This document shows, piece by piece, positions 10,142-19,369 of a stretch of DNA of 64,000 nucleotides (position 1 is the first letter of the stretch; each line of letters begins with the position of its first letter). The DNA is from Patella vulgata (lineage: Eukaryota > Mollusca > Gastropoda > Patellidae), in contig NC_065881.2 of the NCBI RefSeq assembly GCF_932274485.2, positions 62,444,702-62,508,701 on the forward strand, written 5' to 3'. The notes beneath the pieces were generated by a model. The model saw only the letters and a list, made by a program, of their open reading frames with translations, searched no databases and was not told the origin of the DNA. The translations under genes were made by a program, and so were the position numbers.

Positions 10142-13081
10142 TTATCGAACTCTTCTAGGCCCTGAAAGCACTTGTTGTGCTGCCACCAACGGACCCAATG
10201 AATGAACGCCATCTAAAGTCTCATCCGATAAATCTCGCAAATAGAAATTTGCAAATGTCGTATCACCAGACCAAAAACACCCCTTCATAATGTCGCTGAC
10301 AGAGATATTATTATGAAGAGCTAAAGTTGCTGCGTATGCACGAATTTCATGAGGTCGATCCGACACAGGAGGCGGAAGACCTGCACTTGAGTAAGCTGCC
10401 AAAATCGTAGCCCGTAACCAAAAGGCGAGAGTATTTTTCTTCACGTCACCGTGCTTCGCTTTCAGTGGTAGAAAAAGCCGCTTACGCTGACGTCTGAAAC
10501 TACTTGTAGACTGTAAATAGATATTTAACGCGCGAACGGGGCACAACGATAAATCTTCATTGTCGTCAGGGCCCAAAATGTTATCCAGTGACCGAATTAA
10601 AAATGTTCTATCAGGTTGACCTGGTCGTTGATTCTTGGCCACGAAATCGAACATAAGCCCAAGCTGCACCGCACCGTTCTCGGCCCGTATAAATTTTACT
10701 TGAGTGACATCCAACGCATGTATTTCGGAAACTCTAGCAGCCGTGGCAAAAGCGAGTAGAAATGCTGTCTTATATGTAAGATGTGTCATGTCAGCTTCCA
10801 GCAACGGTTCATAAGGTGATTTTGTTAAATACGAAAGTACAATTCCTAAGTCCCATGGTGGAGGCTTAAACTTCTGTAATTGGTCCTCCTGACGAAACCC
10901 CTTCACCATCGCTGAAATAACATTGGACTGTCCAAGTTTGACGGACATAATTTTATCACGAACAGATGCAATTGACGTCACATACGACGCTATAGTTCCA
11001 CCTCGCAACTTTTTAGATTCTCGTAGAAAGATTATGAAATCAGCGACTCTTTCCTCAGGAGCCCTATCGGGTATGACTTTATTTACATTACACCAATCTA
11101 CAAAAGTCTTCCATCTGACATCATAGGCATCACGAGTAGAAGATCTGTGAGCCTTCAATACAGCAACTGATGATTTCTCAGAAAACCCTTTTTCCATCAG
11201 TCCTTCCCGAACAAAGTCCAAGCGTGAAGTTGGAACAACTCCGGGTTTGGATGAGCTTGCTTTGTGTGAGGGCTTACTAGAAGTCTTTTCCAGACTGGTA
11301 GTTTTATAGGATTTACTTCTGCCAACTGAACGAGATCCGGGAACCATTGACGTGTTGGCCACCAAGGCGCGATCAAAAGAATTTTGCATTTGTAGAGCCG
11401 CACTTTCTGTAGCACCCTTGGAATCAAGATTGCTGGTGGGAATGCATACGCGTCCATCAAGTGCCAACTGATCGCTAGTGCATCGTGATCTAATGCCCTT
11501 GGATCTGGAACGGGTGATACATAAATTGGCAACTGATGATTGAGACTTGTCGCGAATAAATCCACCAATGGGGTCCATAGGCGTCTGCACACCTGTCGAA
11601 AAAGATCCGGGTGAAGCATCCATTCTGTTGCACTCGGTCTGTCCGGTCGGGATAGAGCATCCGCTATAACATTCAACGCTCCTGGAATGTGTCTGGCTCT
11701 TACTGCAATTTGAAGACTGTCTACCGTCTGATAAAAGTGAAATGTTAGGGACATCAGAACCTTCGACCTTGTTCCTCCTAGCTTGTTGATATATGTCGCT
11801 ACTGTGGAGTTGTCGGTTGCGATCATTACTGTCGAATTTATTAAAAGGTCTGACCAATTTTGAACTGCTCGAATTACTGCTATAAATTCTAGAGCGTTTA
11901 TGTGAAGGTTCTTCTCCTCGTGATTCCACGTTCCGGCGACGAAGGGATTGTGGATCGAAACGTTTTTCTGGTGACCCGTTAAATGAGCACCCCATCCCTG
12001 ATGACTCGCGTCTGCGTGCAGATAAAACTGGGGTTCCTGCTCTACCAACGGTACCCCCGTCATCACATTTACGGGAACCTTCCACCAAAGTACATGCCGC
12101 TGTAGCTCCGAAGGTAGAACTATTAAATCCTGAAGTTCCAGTGACTCCATTCTGGACTGTATGAACATCTGCAGTGGTCGTAATTGAAGCCTTCCTCGGG
12201 CCGTAGCATACTGGGCTGATGTTAGAAGGCCTAAAGCCTTGGTCCATGTATGAACCGACTGTGGAGCATCTTTGATAGACTGAACAACTTGTTGTATCTT
12301 GTCCCATCTGTCCCGAGGTACCAACAATATTCCCCGAGACGTGTCGAATAGTCCCCCGATGAACTGGAGGTTCTGTGTAGGTATTAAGTCTGACTTCTCC
12401 TTGTTCACTAAAAAACCTAGTTGGTGAAATACTTGAAGAACGAACTTCAGTTGCGCACAAAGACTGAGTTCCTCTGAGTTGGCTAGAATACAATCGTCTA
12501 TGTAGGAGTCGAACCGGACTCCTCGAGAATGTAGAAATCCTACTATCGGCTTGGTAATCCGGGTAAACAACCAAGGAGCCACTGATATTCCGAACGGCAA
12601 AACCCTCCAGTGGTAATGACGTCCTTCGAAATAAAACCGAAGGTACCTGTGACATGATGAATGAATCGGGATGTGCAGATAGGCATCCTGTAAATCGATT
12701 GATGCTAGGAAATCTGCTGGACGAATCGCCCGCCGTAACTGTGCGATCGATGTCATCTGGAACTTCGAAGGTGGAGCCAAATAAAGCTGGTTGAATGACT
12801 TCAAGTTGTGAATCATTCTCAGCTTGGTCGAATTTTTCTTTGGAACCAAAAATATTCTTGAATAAAACCCCGGAGTGAAATTGTCCAATGGGATCTCTTC
12901 GATTGCCTCCTTCTCTAAGAGAATAAGAATGTTTTCTCTTAAGATTTCCGTATGCGCATCTGGATAAATCACTTCTACAGGTGTCTTCGTTAACGGCGGA
13001 GATGACGTCAGTTGTAGACGATATCCGTTTCTCAACACATCTGTCACCCACTGATCGCCTAAAATTTTCCAATTTTTCCAA
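10142..13081 (-). CDS. DIRS tyrosine recombinase frame
   Basis: A 979-codon open frame whose last third or so (roughly 10142-11290) reads as a tyrosine recombinase. It has a helical N-terminal DNA-binding segment and then a catalytic domain. The family's arginine, the HxxR motif (HEIR) and a tyrosine near the C-terminus (NFYLRDL) are all present. The first two thirds overlap the RT/RNase H frame and are serine/arginine rich and compositionally odd; that part is probably a by-product of the other frame, with translation of the enzyme starting inside or reached by a mechanism I cannot see. In DIRS elements this enzyme inserts the circular DNA into the host. Part of the DIRS element at 9441-15533. 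Confidence 0.85.
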   Translation of the reverse strand: MEKLENFRRSVGDRCVEKRISSTTDVISAVNEDTCRSDLSRCAYGNLKRKHSYSLREGGNRRDPIGQFHSGVLFKNIFGSKEKFDQAENDSQLEVIQPALFGSTFEVPDDIDRTVTAGDSSSRFPSINRFTGCLSAHPDSFIMSQVPSVLFRRTSLPLEGFAVRNISGSLVVYPDYQADSRISTFSRSPVRLLHRRLYSSQLRGTQSLCATEVRSSSISPTRFFSEQGEVRLNTYTEPPVHRGTIRHVSGNIVGTSGQMGQDTTSCSVYQRCSTVGSYMDQGFRPSNISPVCYGPRKASITTTADVHTVQNGVTGTSGFNSSTFGATAACTLVEGSRKCDDGGTVGRAGTPVLSARRRESSGMGCSFNGSPEKRFDPQSLRRRNVESRGEEPSHKRSRIYSSNSSSSKLVRPFNKFDSNDRNRQLHSSDIYQQARRNKVEGSDVPNISLLSDGRQSSNCSKSQTHSRSVECYSGCSIPTGQTECNRMDASPGSFSTGVQTPMDPIGGFIRDKSQSSVANLCITRSRSKGIRSRCTSDQLALDGRVCIPTSNLDSKGATESAALQMQNSFDRALVANTSMVPGSRSVGRSKSYKTTSLEKTSSKPSHKASSSKPGVVPTSRLDFVREGLMEKGFSEKSSVAVLKAHRSSTRDAYDVRWKTFVDWCNVNKVIPDRAPEERVADFIIFLRESKKLRGGTIASYVTSIASVRDKIMSVKLGQSNVISAMVKGFRQEDQLQKFKPPPWDLGIVLSYLTKSPYEPLLEADMTHLTYKTAFLLAFATAARVSEIHALDVTQVKFIRAENGAVQLGLMFDFVAKNQRPGQPDRTFLIRSLDNILGPDDNEDLSLCPVRALNIYLQSTSSFRRQRKRLFLPLKAKHGDVKKNTLAFWLRATILAAYSSAGLPPPVSDRPHEIRAYAATLALHNNISVSDIMKGCFWSGDTTFANFYLRDLSDETLDGVHSLGPLVAAQQVLSGPRRVR

Positions 13082-13320
13082 TACTTCTGGAGCCTTGATC
13101 CGACAGGGGACGTTTCGACCGAAACTTCCGGCCTTGGAATGGTAAAAGTCTGTACATTTGACAAGATGAAACTGTCTGACGAAAGGCCCGATTCCCCCCC
13201 TGACATGAAGTCAACTTCGTCGTGACGTGCCTGTCCTCGAGTTGTACGAAGATCTACTATAAGACCCTCCTCTTCCACCTCTTCTATTATCTTGGTTCCG
13301 AAAAGAATTAGATGGTCCAA
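11197..13320 (-). CDS. DIRS reverse transcriptase / RNase H frame
   Basis: A 707-codon open frame. The reverse transcriptase occupies about residues 95-340, with a YIDD active-site box. RNase H follows at about 420-560 with the D-E-D pattern in LHADAS, NALEF and ATDNS. The C-terminal extension (DLFATSLNHQLP, IAPWWPTRQWFPDL) is the one usually seen in DIRS polyproteins between RNase H and the recombinase. It overlaps the Gag-like frame by about 110 bases at its start and the recombinase frame over about 1.9 kb. Function: copying the element's RNA into DNA. Part of the DIRS element at 9441-15533, which looks whole. Confidence 0.9.
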   Translation of the reverse strand: MDHLILFGTKIIEEVEEEGLIVDLRTTRGQARHDEVDFMSGGESGLSSDSFILSNVQTFTIPRPEVSVETSPVGSRLQKYWKNWKILGDQWVTDVLRNGYRLQLTSSPPLTKTPVEVIYPDAHTEILRENILILLEKEAIEEIPLDNFTPGFYSRIFLVPKKNSTKLRMIHNLKSFNQLYLAPPSKFQMTSIAQLRRAIRPADFLASIDLQDAYLHIPIHSSCHRYLRFYFEGRHYHWRVLPFGISVAPWLFTRITKPIVGFLHSRGVRFDSYIDDCILANSEELSLCAQLKFVLQVFHQLGFLVNKEKSDLIPTQNLQFIGGLFDTSRGILLVPRDRWDKIQQVVQSIKDAPQSVHTWTKALGLLTSAQYATARGRLQLRPLQMFIQSRMESLELQDLIVLPSELQRHVLWWKVPVNVMTGVPLVEQEPQFYLHADASHQGWGAHLTGHQKNVSIHNPFVAGTWNHEEKNLHINALEFIAVIRAVQNWSDLLINSTVMIATDNSTVATYINKLGGTRSKVLMSLTFHFYQTVDSLQIAVRARHIPGALNVIADALSRPDRPSATEWMLHPDLFRQVCRRLWTPLVDLFATSLNHQLPIYVSPVPDPRALDHDALAISWHLMDAYAFPPAILIPRVLQKVRLYKCKILLIAPWWPTRQWFPDLVQLAEVNPIKLPVWKRLLVSPHTKQAHPNPELFQLHAWTLFGKD

Positions 13321-15133
13321 ACTTATAACTATTAGATGACGTCGAAGTCGTTGCCGATGGCGTTGAAGCGGTCATCTGTTGAGAAAATCGTGGCTTCTTG
13401 TACGATGGTTGATTCCGTCCGAAAGAAACATGCTTCCTTTTAAGTATCCGCTCGACCTTGATATTCGATTCGAGTGACTTCGCCATAGCCACCTGTGTGT
13501 TGTGACTATCTTGTGCCTTTAAGGCCTCCTGAATGTTGTTATGAAACACATATTCTCCCGTAACCGGTTGTCTAAGCAAGGACTCTCTCAAATGGTGTTC
13601 TAACTTTGAACCTTCTAAAGCTGCAACCCGTCTTTCCTTGATAATATTACCAACTAGGAATGTATTAATGTTGGCAATAGTATTCAACGCCGATGTCGCT
13701 GAAGCGATAGCCGAAGTAACACAAATGTCATCTCTGTTCTTCGAATGACAAAACTTCTCTAATAAAGCCTCTAAATGTGTTCCTAAATGAGACGAAGCCA
13801 TCATGGATTGTTTAACACATGCCTCCCAACAAGACAGTATTCCATCCTCGATCTTAGCCCCAGGAATAGATCTCCTAGAAGTCAGACACTCCATGTTAGA
13901 ATCTACTTTCAATGCGTCGATAGAAAAATCCAGACCATGTATTGGGTATAAACTCTCCTTAATAACTGGCTTATTGAATAACCTTCCCTTCCAATTCAAT
14001 TTCTTGAACGCAGAGTTAAGGAATGAAGACACTTGTTTTACAGTTCCATCAGGGGGTAAGGAACGACCAACAGTAACTGCTGGTGTTGATTTTCTTGATA
14101 CATTTGACTCCACTGGACGATCTGGTCGCAAAGGCTGTGGCGAAAGATCAGGTAAAATACTGTAAATCCAAGCAATTGTATCTCTCGGTGACAAAATACC
14201 TGGTTCAGAATCGGACGCTTCAGAGTTGGCTGACGAGTGATCTGATTCGCCGCTCTCATGCGCTGGCTCATAAACAGGTGCCTCCACATCGTGTGTGGTA
14301 GCGTTCGTTGATGATGGAATACGAGTCGTACCTGTCGACGATGAGGAATCTCCGGTAACTTGACCGGTGTTAATCAATAAATTCTTCAAGACATCCAAAA
14401 CTTGAGCTGCGTTTGGTGTCAGTGAAGCGCCGGGCGTCTGTGAAGCGCCGGACGTCTGTGAAGCGCCGAATGTCTGTGTAACACCGGGCGCCTGTGAAGC
14501 GCCGACTGTCTGTGAAATGTCGGGTGTCTGTGGAGCGCCGGTCGTCTGTGAAGTGCTGGACGTCTGAAAAGCGCTGGGCGCATGTAAAGCGCCCGCGCCG
14601 GGCGCATGTAAAGCGCCCGCGCCGGGCGCATGTAAAGCGCTGGTCATCTGTGAAGCGGCGATCGCCTGTGAAGCGCTGGCCGCCTGTGAAGCGCTGGTCG
14701 TCTGTGAAGCGCCGATCTTCTTTGGAGCGCCGGTCTTCTTTGGAGCGCCGACCTTCTGTGGTGCGCTAGTCTGCTTGGATGCGTTGGTCTTCTTAAATGA
14801 CTTCGGTTTCAGACATGCGCTGGGCAACGCCGAAACTCCCGGCTTCCTATATGCGCCGTCCTTCTGAGAACTTGATCTCTCAGATACGCCTCTACCACGC
14901 TCTTGTGGCGACTCCATCCTGTCGAAATCACCGACCTGCCTCTCTGCATCACTAAACATGCCGGCACCAGGAGACTGGCTCTCCTCGGGAACGGTGACAT
15001 AACTTCTAACAAGCCTGTCCTGTTGAGTGGCTCTCTTACGAATAACATCTAAATACACCTTGAAGGCTTTCTCATCTAAAGGTAAATAACCAATCACATC
15101 TTCGTAGTAGCGAACAAGTTTCACCCTCAACAC
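13211..15133 (-). CDS. DIRS Gag-like frame
   Basis: A 640-codon open frame in first position of the transcript, where DIRS elements carry their Gag-like protein. The region of about residues 120-235 is a run of short degenerate repeats built on GASQT/GAPKK-like pentads (coded by roughly 27-base DNA repeats at 14420-14770). An acidic serine-rich stretch follows, then a more ordered region, and the C-terminus is basic and rich in R/G/S (RRGGRGGSYSRSSYNSR), plausibly RNA binding. I see no zinc knuckle. The repeat run also creates several open frames on both strands that I regard as shadows. Part of the DIRS element at 9441-15533. Confidence 0.75.
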   Translation of the reverse strand: MLRVKLVRYYEDVIGYLPLDEKAFKVYLDVIRKRATQQDRLVRSYVTVPEESQSPGAGMFSDAERQVGDFDRMESPQERGRGVSERSSSQKDGAYRKPGVSALPSACLKPKSFKKTNASKQTSAPQKVGAPKKTGAPKKIGASQTTSASQAASASQAIAASQMTSALHAPGAGALHAPGAGALHAPSAFQTSSTSQTTGAPQTPDISQTVGASQAPGVTQTFGASQTSGASQTPGASLTPNAAQVLDVLKNLLINTGQVTGDSSSSTGTTRIPSSTNATTHDVEAPVYEPAHESGESDHSSANSEASDSEPGILSPRDTIAWIYSILPDLSPQPLRPDRPVESNVSRKSTPAVTVGRSLPPDGTVKQVSSFLNSAFKKLNWKGRLFNKPVIKESLYPIHGLDFSIDALKVDSNMECLTSRRSIPGAKIEDGILSCWEACVKQSMMASSHLGTHLEALLEKFCHSKNRDDICVTSAIASATSALNTIANINTFLVGNIIKERRVAALEGSKLEHHLRESLLRQPVTGEYVFHNNIQEALKAQDSHNTQVAMAKSLESNIKVERILKRKHVSFGRNQPSYKKPRFSQQMTASTPSATTSTSSNSYKFGPSNSFRNQDNRRGGRGGSYSRSSYNSRTGTSRRS

Positions 15134-15361
15134 AATCGGGACAAAAAGGATGTGGGTCCTTGGCCGATTTAGAGAAATTGCATCTCGTACACATAGATCG
15201 TCTTATTTCCCCAGCCAAGTAAGCAATGGGGATATCAGCAGAAGACATAATAAAGTCAAATAAAGGTAAACAATTATCAAACCAAGTAACTCAGAGAGCT
15301 ACAAAAAAAAAAAAACAAAAAAACACAAAAAAAAAAACACGTGCACTCGTCATGCACGGAA

Positions 15362-15523
15362 AACGGAAGAGGAAGTTTAAGACAGTAGTGACACGTGATG
15401 TGGTCAGTGGTGATAGTGAGATGGGTCAGAGGTCATGGCGGTATTTCAGTTTTACTTTGATGTCTTCCGACGATTACCGAGAAGAAAAAACGGAATATGC
15501 AAATAGTTATGTCAGGATAAGTA
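15362..15523 (-). repeat. DIRS inverted terminal repeat (Gag-proximal side)
   Basis: Partner of 9474-9635, 162 bp, nearly identical in inverted orientation. The outer ten bases to 15533 are specific to this end. As the upstream side of the minus-strand frames, it should carry the element's promoter; I cannot point to a specific promoter motif. Confidence 0.92.
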
Positions 15524-15533
15524 GTAAATTAAT

Positions 15534-15959
15534 ATGATTTTTCTGTACAATCAGGGGCCATAACTCAGGAAGTTATGGTCCGATATGCGTGAATATCGAA
15601 AGGAACTGAAATCTTTGGGTTATAAACTTACATTTCAAGTTTCAACAAAATCGGATAAAAATTGTGACCTCTACAGGGTCCACAACCTTGATATACCATA
15701 TTCTTAAGCTATTTGAGAACGATAAAAATTATGACTTCTATAGGGTCCACAAGCTAAAAACGCGATTTTTTCGTACAATCAGGGGCCATAATTCAGGAAG
15801 TTATGGTCCGATATGCGTGTTTCGTCAAAATCGGATAAGAATTGTGACCTCTAGAGTGTCCACAAACAAATTGTGGACGGACGGACAGGGGCGACGGCAT
15901 AATACGTCCACATGAAAATGTGGACGTATAAAAATTGTGACCTCTACAGTGTTCACAAG
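15534..15959 (+). mobile_element. Tandem-core element R2, continuation after the DIRS insertion
   Basis: Resumes the R2 unit in register (TACAATCAGGGGCCATAA, CGAAAGGAAC, AAATCGGATAAAAATTGTGA). Near 15860-15930 it has a terminal block with AATTGTGGACGGACGGACAG, GGGGCGACGGCA and ACATGAAAATGTGGACGTAT, then returns to the core phrase. The DNA transposon at 15960 interrupts it next. Confidence 0.75.
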
Positions 15960-16725
15960 TAGGGTGACCCACCATAAATAAATATCTCCAAATATCTCGA
16001 CAATTACGCCACAATATTTATATATATGCCAAGCCTCAAATCAGTTTCACACAATTATAGTCATGTTGTACTTAATAAGCTATGACCATTAATCATCTAT
16101 AAATAATAGACTGAAAACTGGTTCCAAGTGTCGTCCATAACATCCAGACACTTTTGAGTAAAAGATAGGTTAGGGGCCCTTGTTTTGAAATTAGTCTCGC
16201 TTAACCAGTCTATTGACCATTCTATGTCTGATTGACAGGTCGGGATAATCAAGACTACTTTTTTACGAAACATAACAGAAAGCTAGAACAAGAAATTGAA
16301 TTTAGAAATAAGCACTTTAGACAACTCAACAATTGTTTTAAGAAACTTGTAAAAGTAAAATGAAACTACTGCTAGAATCATGTTCCTGTCTAACCCGAGT
16401 GTTTCAGAGATATTATTTGTACTAAACCAAAAGATGCCGCTCTTAACGGTACAGTTAACGATAAAGCAATTTAAACAATAAACAGTAATTTCTAAAGTTG
16501 TTGTAATATCTAAGAAGCTAATTTTACTGCTATTCAAAATCGTCAACAATAGATTTTTTACGGCTGTAATAGTTGATATATTTGTAGAGAATTGCACGTG
16601 CCATGGCTATTCATCGACTCAAAGAGAGTGCGGGGTAGTCAGAAATCAGTTCGAGACACGCAACTGAAGCGTGCACATTTAGCCGTGTCGAGATCAACTT
16701 TCTGTAGAGTGCACGGGTCACCCTA
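15960..16725. mobile_element. Non-autonomous DNA transposon T7, copy 1 (7-bp target duplication)
   Basis: The 766-bp element has perfect 11-bp inverted ends TAGGGTGACCC / GGGTCACCCTA and a direct duplication TCACAAG at 15953-15959 and 16726-16732. A second copy at 33699-34481 is collinear throughout (CATAAATAAATATCTCCAAA, TTCACACA, TCTCGCTTAACCAGTCTA, CGGGATAATCAAGACTAC). No protein-coding frame is preserved in either copy. A 7-bp duplication is unusual; P-type (7-8 bp) and hAT (8 bp) are the nearest known patterns. Confidence 0.85.
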
Positions 16726-17138
16726 TCACAAGCTAAAAACGTGATTTTTCGTACAATCAGGGGCCATAATCCATGAAGTTACAGTCCGATAAATGCCAAT
16801 ATCGAAGACCGAGATCTTAGGGTGATAAACCTATATTTCAAGTTTCATTGAAATCGGATAAAAATTGTGACCCGCAGACTGTTCACAAACAATTGTGGAC
16901 GGACGGACAAGCTAAAAACGTGATTTTTCGTACAATCAGGGGCCATAATCCATGAAGTTACAGTCCGATAAATGCCAATATCGAAAGGAACCGAGATCTT
17001 AGGGTGATAAACCTATATTTCAAGTTTCAGTGAAATTGGATAAAAATTGTGACCCGCAGACTGTTCACAAACAATTGTGGAAGGACGGACAGGGGCGACG
17101 ACAATATACGTCCACATGAAAATGTGGGCGTATAAAAA
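16726..17138 (+). mobile_element. Tandem-core element R2, right part and terminus
   Basis: Two near-identical units of about 180 bp (CAATCAGGGGCCATAATCCA, GAAGTTACAGTCCGATAAAT), the second ending in ACAATTGTGGAAGGACGGAC, GGGGCGACGACAATATACG and ACATGAAAATGTGGGCGTAT. The terminal TACGCCCACATTTT-like sequence is the inverse of the head at 8363, giving R2 short inverted ends. Confidence 0.75.
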
Positions 17139-18326
17139 TGGACAAAAATGTATCGTTTTTCTTCTTGGTTGCGGCAAGATAAACTGATTGGATTAAAATT
17201 TCACTGTGTGCCAAAAGCTGAGCCAAGACGATTTATGTGGTTACAATTAACAGAAAAAAAACGGTTTTAAAAAATATTCACAGATTCAACTTGATCGTCG
17301 TTTTATTCTTTCTGTTATTCATATCCCATCAAGAGGAAAATTTATAAAAATGGCTGAAGTTTTACCCCGTGCACCAAACAATTATTTTATCATTGATTTG
17401 AGCCGTCCAAACGCGGGGAAATTTACAATAGCTATTGGCTAACAGCACGCATAAACAATCGTATTTGCATATTGCATACTATTTATAGTATTGTTAGCTG
17501 GAATTATTTTCAAGTCGACAGCCTCAAAGACCAACATAGTACTGTGTTTTGTGTCGAGTAGGATAGCATGCAGTGCTATAGCAGACGATATATCAACTTC
17601 ACAAAGAACTGTCCAGTCGGCAGTTGTATGTAAATAGGATAGACCATTTAAATCTTTTGTGTTAATAGTCCCGTAATTAATATATAACATCTGTTTGACC
17701 GTAAAATGTGTAATAAACTTGACTTAATTCTAGTTCGGGCCATGAGCACGGATCAGTCATCCACTTGTTTCCTCAATTGCAAACGGCCAATTACAGGTCT
17801 GGTAAACTTGCTGTATCTTTGTAAATATCGCTTTCTGGCATTGGTCGGTAAACCTTACACGTATATAAAAATGGCGTTAAGTTCCATTTTATGTAAAAGA
17901 AGCTTACTGTACGACGGTATTTTCACAAAAAAACACACACTGGCCTATGGGTTTCAGTCTACGAATAAGGCCAGGGTCTGCGCATGACCAAAAATAACGT
18001 CAAAAGGGAAATCCGTAAAAGCTCCTATATCTATTATTTAATAGGTTGTCAAATCACTACAGTACTATATATACAATCATAAGAATCATTCTAACACTTG
18101 AAAAAACATTCACGTAAAAATTGGAAATAATTTCCACTCGCTGATGGTATTTGTAATTTGTATCATTTCTTTTCTCTGGATAACTAAGTCTACACAATGA
18201 AAGAGAGAATTGACTCAATTGTAAAGATCTGTGGTTAAACAGATACGGATAACGATGCCTGGTTGAGCGAGCCTTTTCAAAAACCTGCACACGTGATAAT
18301 AAACACCGTAAAAGTCAACGTTTGAT
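17139..18326. other. Intergenic sequence
   Basis: No gene recognised. A segment around 17670-17720 (TAACATCTGTTTG, GTAAAATG) resembles 8120-8160, so part of this may be an old repeat shared with that region. Open frames of 77-93 codons here look random and have no recognisable domains. Confidence 0.3.
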
Positions 18327-18840
18327 TTAAAGGCGCTAAATCGCTAATAATTGGGACCTAGAAATTGACACAAGTGGGTTGCAATGCATATAATAATGTA
18401 ATATGAATGTATATAAACTGATTTAAATTCAATCGTTTCTGTTTTTACTGTAATTTCTAATCAGTTATATTCAGCGAAATATGGAAGAGAAGTCTCAATT
18501 GACTGGCAATCTCTTAGTGTCTGGTTATTCCAGTCTACACTGATAGTATTTATTGCGCATGCTTTCCAGATAAGAATGTGGGGTCACCGTTTGAATGACT
18601 TGTGGAATATGTCTAGCCCTGTTTTTCTAGTCCCTTGTTACAAATGGCGCAAACACGTTATGGTACATGATTCGTTTACCAATGGTAAAACTTTTATTTT
18701 GTCTTAAATATTGGATATCAGAGGCCCATCTCTTCCTCGGTAAGATCACAACATCGATGTTTATTTAAATTGACAAATAATTTGTATTTTCAATGTTGAA
18801 GACTTTGGATGATACTGAGTAAGAGACTTAGCTACTTTAA
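18327..18840 (+). mobile_element. TTAA-bounded MITE, family M1, copy 1
   Basis: A 514-bp element with ends TTAAAGGCGCTAAATCGCTA and, inverted, TTAAAGTAGCTAAGTCTCTT; TTAA is at both borders. The interior shares TTTCTGTTTTTACTGTAATT, CCAGTCTACACTGATAGTAT and CATGCTTTCCAGATAAGAAT with copies at 47427 and, reversed, 51763-52220. No open frame of note. Confidence 0.85.
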
Positions 18841-19350
18841 AAAGAAAATGATACAATTTCCAATTTCTGATCAACTGAGACAAATGAATTATATGATATA
18901 GGATTATTCGTTAACAAGGAGGACTGTGTATATAGATGCCATGTATTTGTTTAAGGCTCTAAGGTTTATTTTAGATCTGACTTAAAAAAAAATGCATTAT
19001 CAGTATCACTGAACTATTTATTATAATCACTTTGTCTTTATTTATCCCCAAAATTTGCAGTGTTATTTGGTACTATCCAACATTAGAACTTGCACTAGCT
19101 TTCCTTTTTGCACCTGTAATAAAAATACCGACACCAAATGGAGACAACATACTTACAAGAAGATTAATGGAGTTTTTTTTAGCTTTCTATTACTAGTATT
19201 AGAATCTCGACTCCTCGTTTTTCTCAGATTTTTCTTTAGCCGGAAGCACCTTTTGTTCAAGGTTTTCAGTAAACCGATTTTTCATTGGATAAACTAAATT
19301 TCTTGTCCAACCAAATCAGTTTCTGAATTTGATACTTTATTGGTTTAAAG
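18841..19350 (+). promoter_or_regulatory. CNEP1R1: Presumed promoter and 5' UTR of CNEP1R1
   Basis: This is the sequence between an upstream MITE and the CNEP1R1 start codon. No clear TATA box is seen. A CCGGAAG at 19240-19246 fits the ETS-type site common in TATA-less housekeeping promoters, about 105 bases before the ATG. The start has a good animal context (AAAGATGG). The transcription start cannot be placed from sequence alone. Confidence 0.35.
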
Positions 19351-19369
19351 ATGGCCGAACAAACCGAAG
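19351..19369 (+). CDS. CNEP1R1: CNEP1R1 coding exon 1; gene overview
   Basis: Exon 1 encodes MAEQTE plus the first base of codon 7 (GAA G|GTAGAA). The six exons splice to 123 residues, against 125 in human, reading MAEQTEDLKAFERRL at the start and GKLILKPRPPQD at the end. CNEP1R1 (TMEM188, the animal counterpart of yeast Spo7) binds and stabilises the phosphatase CTDNEP1 in the nuclear envelope/ER. That complex dephosphorylates lipin and so restrains membrane synthesis. Two membrane spans are visible, at about residues 31-49 and 66-83, with conserved flanks. The start was chosen because its short product joins exon 2 in phase and gives the conserved E-D-L-K-A-F-E-R-R-L; the human protein starts MNSLEQAEDLKAF. 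A start this short cannot be proved without a transcript. Intron 1 is 5,987 bp. Confidence 0.85.

Larger units (their letters stand above)
9441..15533 (-). mobile_element. DIRS-type tyrosine-recombinase retrotransposon, looks whole
   Basis: A 6,093-bp element with inverted terminal repeats (9474-9635 and 15362-15523), an internal complementary region (9695-9780), and three overlapping minus-strand frames. In transcription order these are a Gag-like protein, reverse transcriptase with RNase H, and a tyrosine recombinase. The set of inverted repeats, internal complementary region and recombinase in place of an integrase defines the DIRS group. The element sits in the R2 array with no target duplication, as expected for recombinase-mediated insertion; the flanks AGCTAAAAAC and ATGATTTTT join into the normal R2 phrase. 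The two 162-bp inverted repeats differ at one position by eye and all three frames are open along their length, so it looks whole and young. Confidence 0.93.

Noticed and set aside
14419-14769. Arginine/proline/histidine-rich open frames on both strands
   Set aside because: Shadow frames of the repeat run in the DIRS Gag-like frame; the main frame is longer and continuous.
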